In this document: positions 9,180 to 16,756 of the stretch, piece after piece
Layout of the letters: each line of letters begins with the position of its first letter
Position numbering within the stretch: position 1 is the first letter of the stretch
Source of the DNA: Postechiella sp039985655
Lineage (GTDB): Bacteria > Bacteroidota > Bacteroidia > Flavobacteriales > Flavobacteriaceae
Assembly (NCBI GenBank): GCA_039985655.1
Contig: JBDWSF010000035.1
Coordinates: 62,001-126,000, forward strand
DNA: 64,000 bases
Direction: 5' to 3'
Translations under genes and position numbers: made by a program
The notes under the pieces: model-generated
Told to the model about the DNA's origin: nothing
Databases searched by the model: none
Seen by the model: only the letters and a program-made list of their open reading frames with translations

Positions 9180-9570
9180 AGAAATAACGCATTACTTATC
9201 GTTGGTAACAGATGTTTTTAGTAGAAAATAATGGGACATCATTTAAAGTGATGACTACGTTAACACTTATAAAGAATAGGGACTTGAATATAACTCATAC
9301 ATCATTCATTTAGAGTTTACAATACCGATCTGGACTATATCAAGCCAAATTGAAGAAATTCAACATCTGACCCATCAATGATAGGTGAGAATGATTGTTA
9401 TTAAAATGAGCTAGTAGAACGGGTAAATGGTATTTTAAAAGGAGAATTCCTTATTAATAAATGATAATACAGTAAAAGAACTAAAACAACTAATTGCAGA
9501 GTCAATAAGAACTTATAATAACATTAAGGTCAAATTTGAAGCTTAATATGTAACCATCACATTTTATGCA
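9180..9570 (+). pseudogene. Decayed IS3-family transposase (integrase-core part), copy 1
   Basis: Broken frames still spell IS3 OrfB (rve domain) pieces in order: LSLVTDVFSRK, LIHHS, VYNTD, then NELVERVNGILKGEF, which contains the catalytic Glu region, and a final stretch ending near FMHNK. Several stop codons and frameshifts interrupt it. It is homologous to 12561-12967. Confidence 0.75.
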
Positions 9571-9578
9571 CAATAAAG

Positions 9579-9716
9579 AAAGACTGTCTAAAAAGTAAAA
9601 TGAATAGTCATATTGAGTTTGTCAAAATATATCAACTTACTGATAACCAATAATAGGTTTCGACAAGCTCAACCTGACAAACTTAACAATCTAGACTTTT
9701 AGACAGTCTCTTACAG
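9579..9716. repeat. Palindromic element, copy 2 (3' of lyase 3)
   Basis: The ends AAAGACTGTCTAAAAAGT and ACTTTTAGACAGTCTCTT form an inverted repeat, with GTTTCGACAAGCTCAACC inside. It directly adjoins the end of the IS3 remnant and lies 30 bases beyond the stop of the lyase at 9746. Confidence 0.75.
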
Positions 9717-9745
9717 TCAACCTATTTTAGGATGACTCAATAACT

Positions 9746-11584
9746 TTATAGCTTCACTATTTTTTTAGTGAAATTTTGCGTTTTACTACTTACTTTTAAA
9801 ATATAAATACCACTATTTAATTTAGATAGATCTAACCTAACTTCTTCTCCGTTTGGTTTGGTTTCTATAACTTTTTGGCCATTAACTGCATATAGCGTTA
9901 TAGATGTTTCTTGGCTATAATTATCATTAAATTCAATAGTAAGTTCGTTTTCTACTGGGTTTGGGTATACGCTAAAAGCATCTAAATTAGCTTCCAATTG
10001 TTCCACACTAGATTTTTTTCCAGACTTTTTTGATGTTAAGCTATTAAATAGCCACTGTTGGTTGTAATTGTTAGTGCTATTAGTATACAAATACACACTT
10101 TGATTGTTTCCACCGCCAAAATTACCATCAATAGAATAACTAGAGGAATTACGTTTTTGTAAACGATAATGGCCACTGCCTGTAGAGATTTTTTTCCAAT
10201 GTTGGTTTTGTTGTGAATCAATACGCCTATACAACTTAACATTTTTGTTATTACCACCACCATTGCCACCATCTATGCAAAAATTGGTGCCATTTTTTAG
10301 ATAAGAATAGTAGCCATTTCCACGGTCAATTTCAATCCACTGTTGGTTTATATTGCTTGCGTCCTGAGCATACAACTTAACATCATTATTATTTGCACCA
10401 CCATTGCCACCATCAAGACCATAACCAGTAGAATTACGTTTTCTCATTGTAACAATAGGACCGAGAGTATGAGTAAGTGTACCTAAACCTGGGTGATCCG
10501 TATTGAAAGATTCGGGTTGATCGTAACCATTACTCCCTGTTTTCGTTATCACTTCAGCTGTGAAAGGGTGGTACTTACCTGCACGCGTGAATAATGAAGA
10601 TGCCAATACATAAACAGGCGAAAAATTATAACGACCAGAGGAACTAATACCATTTGGCCAGTTATATGAAAGATTACAATTATTTGGTATATTTGATGTC
10701 CAAGAAACGTTATTTCCAAGATTGTATTCAGCGGTATACTCCATTCCGGCAACAAGCCTGTCATTCGAATAGCTTACCAAATCGTCTCCCTGATTCCATG
10801 CAATCAGAGCAGTTTCTACCAAATGAGCAACACCACCTTGAGAATGCGGCTGATCTCTTCCACTTTCATAACATTGACCATCTGCGTTTATAATATAATC
10901 TGTAACTCCTGCACATCCATCATTGGTATTAGAAAAACCATTTTTAAAAGCATCAACTGCATCATTATACATGGTGGTATCATCGCAAAAAACAGCCATT
11001 GACATATTCCCCGCGACACATGAGGTACCCCAGTTCATTGAACGCTTGTCACCAGTACTGGTAATAGGGTAAACTACGTTTTTAAACCAAGTTCTTGCCT
11101 TGCCAATATGGAATGAAGACCAACCAGACCCTCCATTGAATCCATGTGCAAGAATTTCTGCAGCATTGGCCATTTTATTTGAAGCAATACCTTCTCTTAG
11201 TGGAGCATTAGAAGTGTTAATTATGTCGACAATGTTAACCCAATCATTAATAACATTAATTGCTGCAGTTGCATAATCTTGATCACCTGATGCAACCCAT
11301 TTTATGGCTAACATATAAGCTGCATGTCCTTGTTTTTGAAAATCGTTACCATTTGTAATCGTAGACGATACCGATGCTGAATAATTCTCATCTGCATCCT
11401 CATTTTCAATTGCAAGCCAAGCACTATACCATGGCTCCTCTTGTGCTGAGACTTTGTCTCTAATAAGTGTTAACTCATCTTGTGTTAACCACCCTCCAGG
11501 GTGGGTTAATTGAGCATAAGAACTTGTAACACCCAGTAGTGCTATAAGTGTTAAAATAAAGTTTGTTTTCATTGTTTTCATCAT
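9746..11584 (-). CDS. Secreted alginate-lyase-domain protein (alpha-toroid, PL38/PL5-like) with ricin-type lectin and T9SS tail, copy 2
   Basis: 612 residues, a close paralogue of the 620-residue protein at 6532-8394. Signal peptide and lectin are nearly identical; the toroid domain differs mainly between residues about 75-115 and 300-350. Catalytic-region motifs are kept: NKMANAAEILAHG, MNWGTSCVAGN, and RDQPHSQGG, where copy 1 has RDQGHTQGG, so two positions of the His motif differ. The lectin (about 385-510) has QQW, QHW and QQW repeats, and a T9SS type A tail ends in KKIVKL. Both copies look functional. The changed motif could mean a different substrate or cleavage mode. Confidence 0.8.
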   Translation of the reverse strand: MMKTMKTNFILTLIALLGVTSSYAQLTHPGGWLTQDELTLIRDKVSAQEEPWYSAWLAIENEDADENYSASVSSTITNGNDFQKQGHAAYMLAIKWVASGDQDYATAAINVINDWVNIVDIINTSNAPLREGIASNKMANAAEILAHGFNGGSGWSSFHIGKARTWFKNVVYPITSTGDKRSMNWGTSCVAGNMSMAVFCDDTTMYNDAVDAFKNGFSNTNDGCAGVTDYIINADGQCYESGRDQPHSQGGVAHLVETALIAWNQGDDLVSYSNDRLVAGMEYTAEYNLGNNVSWTSNIPNNCNLSYNWPNGISSSGRYNFSPVYVLASSLFTRAGKYHPFTAEVITKTGSNGYDQPESFNTDHPGLGTLTHTLGPIVTMRKRNSTGYGLDGGNGGANNNDVKLYAQDASNINQQWIEIDRGNGYYSYLKNGTNFCIDGGNGGGNNKNVKLYRRIDSQQNQHWKKISTGSGHYRLQKRNSSSYSIDGNFGGGNNQSVYLYTNSTNNYNQQWLFNSLTSKKSGKKSSVEQLEANLDAFSVYPNPVENELTIEFNDNYSQETSITLYAVNGQKVIETKPNGEEVRLDLSKLNSGIYILKVSSKTQNFTKKIVKL

Positions 11585-11979
11585 AATATATATTAATTAA
11601 GTTAATAAAGTTCTTTTTTTTCTTCATTCACCATAGAGTAATAAAGACCTGTCCATCATTAATAAAGTCTTATTCTAGATTTACAGTTGAAGTTATAGAG
11701 AGATTACTTTTTCACTGTATAATTATATTGAACCATTTTATGAACTCTTGAATGATCATAAGTCGATCTGTATGAATCAATACCAGATTCAATTTGATAT
11801 TTCATTTTGCCTAAACTTTATTACTTATATAAAGAATCTAGACGAATAAATTTTAATGTTATAGGTTATTGGTAATAAGATAAATAAGGGGTCTCGTTTT
11901 TTTATTTTTAGTAAAAAAAGATATTGTTAATTACATCTTTAAATTTTTGATAAAAATATAATTTAATAAAAATATTCAG
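11585..11979. other. Long leader region upstream of lyase 3 (short open frame only)
   Basis: 395 bases homologous to 8395-8737. On the minus strand a 33-codon frame begins with MKYQIESGID and ends VKK just before AATCTCTC. The same frame is broken in the sister region, so it is probably a remnant or chance, not a conserved leader peptide. Nothing else was recognised. Confidence 0.4.
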
Positions 11980-12160
11980 TATAAAAATTAGATTAATAAC
12001 TATAATTTGCAGGTCAATTTAGCTTTTAAATTATAGCTCATTTGATGGTTTTACATATAAAAAATATTACTTTTTTGATGTAAAATATGATTCAATAAAA
12101 ATATTTATTATAAAAATTGGGTCAATAACTATAATTTATAGGTTGTTTTTGTATTTAAAT
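11980..12160. repeat. Operator-like palindrome block, two tandem copies upstream of lyase 3
   Basis: Copy one at 11980-12020 has CTATAATTTGCAGGTCA (the palindrome is damaged). Copy two at 12109-12160 has the exact CTATAATTTATAG with GGTCAATAA before it. The copies are about 130 bp apart, indicating a local duplication of the block. Confidence 0.55.
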
Positions 12161-12255
12161 AGCATTTTTTTTATTATGATTTTACCTGCATTTATTTTTT
12201 TAATCTGTCTTTAATGAGCTTAAAGGGTTTTTTGTAGTGTGTATAGTTATATTTT

Positions 12256-12353
12256 GTAAGTAAATATTTTAAATATAAAATATTATTATTAGTTGCTCTC
12301 TCTTTTCTTGTGTTTCAAAAAAGAAATACTTGGAGTTAGAACATCAAAATGGA
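12256..12353 (+). pseudogene. Decayed 5' end of an OmpA lipoprotein gene copy
   Basis: Same pattern as 8882-8972: GTAAATATTTTAAAT, TATTATTATTAGTTGC, then TTTTCTTGTGTTTCAAAAAA, ATACTTGGAGTTAGA and CATCAAAATGG, aligning with the first 35 or so codons of the intact gene at 15247. No start codon or downstream gene body remains. Confidence 0.78.
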
Positions 12354-12560
12354 GAAATCTACTTGAACTCAGAAGCTTGTTTTGTATTTTATTTGATTTT
12401 TTGAACGAGATGTAATACCAATTCTAGGTTAGTTTTAATTTAGAATAGGCATAACTTAAAAGCCTTTTTTGACAGGCTTGACATAACCATTGTCTTCTGA
12501 TATATTTATTACACTATTTTTTTAGTATCCCGTTCTTTCAGGGTGAGACTATCTTAGAAG

Positions 12561-12967
12561 TAGAAAAATAACATATTATTTATCATTAATAACAGTTGTT
12601 TTTTGCAAAAAAAATAACGAGATATTAAGTGATATCATGAATGCTGAGAATGGAATAATGGCCATGAAAATAGCTACAAAGAATAAGGAAGCTTTAATAT
12701 AACTCATACATCATTCAGATAGAGTTTACAATACTGATGTGGTGAGCTATATCAAACTGAATTGGAGATATCTAACACGAGACTATCAATGATAGATGGG
12801 GGAGATTGTTATCAAAATGCGTTAATAGAATGGCTAAATGGTACTTTAAAGGAGACCTTATTTAATAAATACAATATAGTAAAAGAATTAAAACAGTCGA
12901 TTGTAGAGTAAATACAAACTTATAATGAAGATTACCTTTTAACCTTAATATATACCCCACTAAATTT
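12561..12967 (+). pseudogene. Decayed IS3-family transposase (integrase-core part), copy 2
   Basis: Broken IS3 OrfB pieces in order: YYLSLITVVF, MAMKIATKNKEALI, LIHHSDRVYNT, ALIEWLNGTLKETLFNKY, VKELKQSIVE, then TPLNFMHNK. Stops and frameshifts separate them. It is homologous to 9180-9570 along its whole length, as are the flanking 200 bases on the left and the palindromic element on the right. Confidence 0.78.
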
Positions 12968-12973
12968 TATGCA

Positions 12974-13120
12974 CAATAAAAAGAGGCTGTCAAAAAAGTA
13001 AAATGAATAGTCATATTGAACCTGTCGAAATATATCAATTTACTGATAATCAATAATAGGTTTCAACAAGCGAAACTAGGACAAACTCAAAAATCTAAAC
13101 TTTTTAGACGGCCTCTAAAT
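12974..13120. repeat. Palindromic element, copy 3 (3' of lyase 4)
   Basis: AGAGGCTGTCAAAAAAGT on the left and CTTTTTAGACGGCCTCT on the right form the inverted ends, with CTGTCGAAATATATCAA inside. It adjoins the second IS3 remnant and lies some 40 bases beyond the stop of the lyase at 13163. Confidence 0.72.
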
Positions 13121-13162
13121 TTTATTAAAACGGTCTACCTGTTTTAGGACGACTCAATAACT

Positions 13163-14716
13163 TTAAATTTTCACGATTTTTTTAGTTAAATTTTGCGTTT
13201 TACTATTTATTTTTAAAACATAAATACCGCTATTCAATTTAGATAAATCTAACCTAACTTCTTCTCCGTTTGGTTTGGTTTCTATAACTTTTTGAGCATT
13301 AACATTATATAGCGTTATAGATGTTTCTTGGTCATAATTATCATTAAACTCAATAGTAAGTGCATTCTTTACTGGGTTTGGATATACACTAAAAGCATCT
13401 AAATTATCTTCCAATTGTTCCGTGTCAACTTTTTGTGCAGATTTTTTTGATGTTACGCTCATATCTATATCATTAAATAACCACTGTTGGTTATAGTTAT
13501 TAGTGCTATTACCATACAAATACAAACTATTACCGTTTGCACCACCATGATTACCATCAATAGAATAACCAGAAGAATTACGTTTTTGTAAGCGATAATG
13601 CCCACTTCCTGCAGAGATTTTGCTCCAATGTTGATTTTGTTCCGAATCACTACACTTGTACAATTTAACATTTTGTAAATTCCCTCCATTATGACCTCCA
13701 TCAATGCAAAAATTGGTGCCATTTTTTTGATAAGAGTAGTATCCACTTCCACGGTCAATTTCAATCCACTGCTGATTTACATTGGTTGCGTCTTGAGCCC
13801 ATAATTTTACATCATTATTATTTGCTCCACCATGGCCGCCGTCAATAGCAAAACCAGTAGAATTACGTTTTCTCATATGTACAAGGTTGTTATCATTATC
13901 TGGATCTACAACTTCATATCCATTTTCACCAACATAAACGGTAACATCATCGTAATAAACTGTTCTCTGTTCACCACTCAAATGGCCATCGAAACTATGG
14001 CTTGATGAGTAGTACGTTTGAGCTGTAGCTGCATTCTCGAGAAAATTGTACTGTCCAAATGAAGCTCCAGAAGAATAATAACCACTAGTCTGGCCACTAG
14101 AAGTTTGGGTTCCCCAGCCGATAGTCTGGTTTGTTTTACTCAACTTTAGAACATCATCTACCCAAATTTGAACGGTACCTTTGTTATATTGAGCTAATTT
14201 AACACGAATAACAATTTTTTTATACGTATTTCGTGGAAAATTACTGTAAACAAGATAGTCTTGCTCTGATGAAGAACTATTATACCGGTGTTGCCAAGTT
14301 AGCTCACCTCCATTGTTGCCATCAAATTTAAGCATTGCTATATGGTTCCCTGTTCCATCTGGATTAAAACCCCAAATTTGCATTAAACCAGCTTCTGTAT
14401 TGGTATTGGTTGCCATATAATTACTGTCAACTTTGAGCTCAAAACCAGCCCAGAATTCTTGAGTGAATTTGACTTCGTCAATTGGATTGAATTGTGATTT
14501 TCTATCAGAGTTACTGCCGTTATAATCATCTTCATCCCAAGTGGTTTTCACGCTATTGCTTACAACTTGAACCCTAGAGGATTGATCTGATTTTCCAATT
14601 TCAAATGGGTCAAGATTCCCATCATTAAAATCGTGTGTGGCAAAAGTCTGGGCGCTTACGCTATTTACCAACCCTAGGGATAGTGCAAATGCACTTAAAT
14701 AAAATAATTTTTTCAT
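13163..14716 (-). CDS. Secreted polysaccharide lyase (PL20/heparinase-I-like fold) with ricin-type lectin and T9SS tail, copy 2
   Basis: 517 residues. A signal peptide ends SVSAQ. The jelly-roll lyase domain (about 25-262) is closely related to that at 4255-5814 (TTWDEDDYNG, LTWQHRYNS, IWVDDVLKL, YYDDVTVYVG). Residues about 275-415 are the ricin-type lectin with QQW, QHW and QQW repeats, and a T9SS type A tail follows. The lectin here is much closer to those of the two toroid-type lyases than to that of its own catalytic paralogue, which points to exchange or gene conversion of the 3' half. It is the lyase nearest the intact ompA gene, and the two are divergent. Confidence 0.8.
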   Translation of the reverse strand: MKKLFYLSAFALSLGLVNSVSAQTFATHDFNDGNLDPFEIGKSDQSSRVQVVSNSVKTTWDEDDYNGSNSDRKSQFNPIDEVKFTQEFWAGFELKVDSNYMATNTNTEAGLMQIWGFNPDGTGNHIAMLKFDGNNGGELTWQHRYNSSSSEQDYLVYSNFPRNTYKKIVIRVKLAQYNKGTVQIWVDDVLKLSKTNQTIGWGTQTSSGQTSGYYSSGASFGQYNFLENAATAQTYYSSSHSFDGHLSGEQRTVYYDDVTVYVGENGYEVVDPDNDNNLVHMRKRNSTGFAIDGGHGGANNNDVKLWAQDATNVNQQWIEIDRGSGYYSYQKNGTNFCIDGGHNGGNLQNVKLYKCSDSEQNQHWSKISAGSGHYRLQKRNSSGYSIDGNHGGANGNSLYLYGNSTNNYNQQWLFNDIDMSVTSKKSAQKVDTEQLEDNLDAFSVYPNPVKNALTIEFNDNYDQETSITLYNVNAQKVIETKPNGEEVRLDLSKLNSGIYVLKINSKTQNLTKKIVKI

Positions 14717-14801
14717 TTTTAATAATTTTTAAGTTAGAAAAAGATATAGTTAATTATATCCTTAAATTCTTGATAAAATTATAATTAATTAAAAAAATAA
14801 T

Positions 14802-15116
14802 TATAAAAATCAGGTCAATAACTATAATTTATAGACCATTTTTGTGCTCGAACACATTTTTTTTGTTAACATTTTTACTTACAGCGAGTACATTTCATAG
14901 TTTATTTATGTATTTAATCTGTATTTATTTTTTTATGAATTTTATTTGTAAAAAAAAACGACTTCAATGATAATCAGGTTGATATCTGTAATTTATAGGT
15001 TATTTTTTTGTATTTAAAAAGTGCTTTATGTTGATGTTTTTACTTATGAAATAATTTTGTTTTAATAAAAATCGGTCAATATCTATAATTTATAAATCAT
15101 TTTTGTCTATAAAAAC
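14802..15116. repeat. Operator-like palindrome block, three tandem copies between lyase 4 and ompA
   Basis: Copies at 14802-14847 (exact CTATAATTTATAG, with GGTC on one side and GACC on the other), 14971-15020 (CTGTAATTTATAG) and 15066-15116 (CTATAATTTATAA), spaced 95-170 bases apart. Each is followed by a shared TTTTTGT...ACTTT...GATG.TTTTACTTA tail. The array fills the divergent intergenic region (14717-15246), which holds no other gene. Confidence 0.6.
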
Positions 15117-15202
15117 ACTTTGTGTTGATGATTTTACTTTCAAAAAAAATATTTGCGTTTAATGAAGTTAGGAGGTCTTTTATTTTTTGTAACATCCATA
15201 AT

Positions 15203-15210
15203 TAGATTTG
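15203..15210 (+). promoter_or_regulatory. Candidate -7 box of ompA
   Basis: TAGATTTG fits the TAnnTTTG consensus 37 bases before the start codon. No clear TTG lies at the usual distance upstream. Confidence 0.4.
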
Positions 15211-15246
15211 GCTCGTAAATATTTTAAATCTAAAAATTTAATTATT

Positions 15247-16095
15247 ATGAGAAAAATTTCAATATTGTTATTAGTTGCCCTTACTTTTTCTTGTGTTTCA
15301 AAAAAGAAGTACTTGGCTTTAGAGCATGAAAATGGTGAAATTAAAAGTGAGTTAACAAAAACAAGAGTCGCTAAAGAAGATTTAGAGATCAAGTTTGCTA
15401 AGATAGAAGCGCGAGTAGATGATTATAATACAAAAATAACAACTTTAAAAGAAGATTTTGGAACGCTTACAGAAGAAAACAATTCTAAATTTGAAGCACT
15501 AGAAAACGGCGCAGTAATCTCGAATAATGCGAAAGTAAAAATGCGTGCTACATTAGCAAATGTAGATGCAGCAAAATTGAGTCAAGCTAAAACACTTAAA
15601 GACTCTATGAATCTTGCAGTTGCTTATAATTTAGAAAAAACTATTAATTCAGAATCTGTTGACGAAGACGAAGATATTGCTATAAACATTAGCGAAACTG
15701 TTGTTATGATTTCTATTTCTGATAAAATGTTATTTAACAGCGGAAGTTACGTTGTAAGCTCTAAAGCAGATAAAATTTTAAAAAAGCTAGCAGATGTTAT
15801 AAATTCTGAACCAAGTTTAGATGTTATGGTAGAAGGTCATACAGATTCTAGAGGCATAAACACCGAAAAAGTGTCAGATAACTGGGACTTAAGTGTTTTA
15901 AGAGCAACATCAGTAGTTAGAAAATTACAAAATAAATTTGATGTAGCTCCAGAAAAATTAATAGCAGCAGGTAGAAGTAGTTACCAACCACTTACAAACA
16001 ATAAAACGTGGGAAAACAGAGCAAGAAATAGAAGAACTCGTATTGTTATTCTTCCAAACATTGACAAGTTCTTTGCTTTAATGGCTTCTAATTAA
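15247..16095 (+). CDS. OmpA-family outer-membrane lipoprotein (peptidoglycan-binding)
   Basis: 282 residues from the ATG at 15247. This start is chosen because it gives a lipoprotein signal directly, MRKISILLLVALTFSC, with the lipobox cysteine at residue 16; an upstream in-frame ATG at 15208 would bury it. Residues about 20-90 are charged and helical, likely coiled coil. Residues about 155-270 are an OmpA C-terminal domain with VEGHTDSRG and the NRRTRIVI segment that contacts peptidoglycan. It would link outer membrane and cell wall. It is the only intact one of four copies; decayed copies lie at 6340, 8882 and 12256. Confidence 0.88.
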   Translation: MRKISILLLVALTFSCVSKKKYLALEHENGEIKSELTKTRVAKEDLEIKFAKIEARVDDYNTKITTLKEDFGTLTEENNSKFEALENGAVISNNAKVKMRATLANVDAAKLSQAKTLKDSMNLAVAYNLEKTINSESVDEDEDIAINISETVVMISISDKMLFNSGSYVVSSKADKILKKLADVINSEPSLDVMVEGHTDSRGINTEKVSDNWDLSVLRATSVVRKLQNKFDVAPEKLIAAGRSSYQPLTNNKTWENRARNRRTRIVILPNIDKFFALMASN

Positions 16096-16120
16096 TACGA
16101 ACCATTAATATAGAATAGTA

Positions 16121-16156
16121 GAAAAAGCATCTCAATTGAGATGCTTTTTCTTTTTT
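16121..16156 (+). terminator. Rho-independent terminator of ompA
   Basis: GAAAAAGCATCTC / GAGATGCTTTTTC, a perfect 13-bp stem with an AATT loop, then a T-rich tail. Confidence 0.92.
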
Positions 16157-16187
16157 AGAAATTACTTCTTAAGTTCCTATTTATGGT

Positions 16188-16624
16188 TTAGGCTACGTTC
16201 CAATAAGACTTGACTTCTTCACAAATTGTTTTAATATCGTTTAAAGCTTTTGGTAAGTTTTCAGGAACTGAAATAGCTCTTTCACCGAATACATCAATTG
16301 ACAAACAAAGTTCTTTTAAAACTTCTTCTCCTTCATTTATTACTACTTCATTAAGATATTTATATATCAAACTTGAAATATACCTAGACTGTTCATTATC
16401 AAAAATGTTATTCTTTGAAATATGAACCTTTACAGCTCCTACATATGTTTTATTGCTAAGCTTTAACTTAAAAATTACATCAGGAGATATAATAACCTCA
16501 ATCCCATTAATATTAATAGATTTGGATTCTACTTTTTTAATTCGTTCATAATGTCCCTCTTTTTTATGTCTTTTTTTAACTCTTTCTTTTTATTAATTAC
16601 TTCTTCAAATTTAGCCTTAACTAA
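16188..16624 (-). pseudogene. Broken gene of unknown function (frameshifted, no start)
   Basis: The minus-strand frame ending at 16188 stays open for about 130 codons back to about 16575 without an ATG. It reads like protein: SPDVIFKLKLSNKTYVGAVK, then LCLSIDVFGERA and LNDIKTICEEVKSYW. Further upstream the sequence continues in another frame (LVKAKFEEVINKKKELKKD), so a frameshift near 16570 and a lost start are likely. I do not recognise the family. The 33-bp repeat shared with the nrdB upstream region lies just before it. Confidence 0.55.
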
Positions 16625-16632
16625 TTAATATT

Positions 16633-16665
16633 GAAAGGTATAGTTATAAACATTGTCAACAAGTT
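16633..16665. repeat. 33-bp repeat, copy near broken gene (pairs with 20601-20633)
   Basis: Identical to 20601-20633 except for one base (GAAAGGTATAG versus GAAAGGCATAG, then ATAAACATTGTCAACAAGTT). On the minus strand it contains TTGACAATG and TATAACTAT. It lies upstream of the broken gene, as the other copy lies upstream of nrdB. Confidence 0.75.
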
Positions 16666-16694
16666 CTAAACAAGAACTATATCGGTTTTTCTTT

Positions 16695-16722
16695 AAAAAA
16701 GCACCCCTTTCGAGATGCTTTT
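16695..16722 (-). terminator. Rho-independent terminator of nrdA
   Basis: Read on the minus strand, AAAAGCATCTC - GAAA - GGGGTGCTTTT forms an 11-bp stem (with G-T pairs) on a GAAA tetraloop followed by T residues, 35 bases after the nrdA stop. Confidence 0.85.
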
Positions 16723-16756
16723 AAATATAAAACACTTATGATTTTGGTAATTTAAA

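Noticed and set aside
4255..14716. The lyase cluster as a classical polysaccharide utilisation locus
   Set aside because: No SusC/SusD pair, no hybrid two-component regulator and no transport genes accompany the lyases; the receptor at 1234 lacks SusC features.
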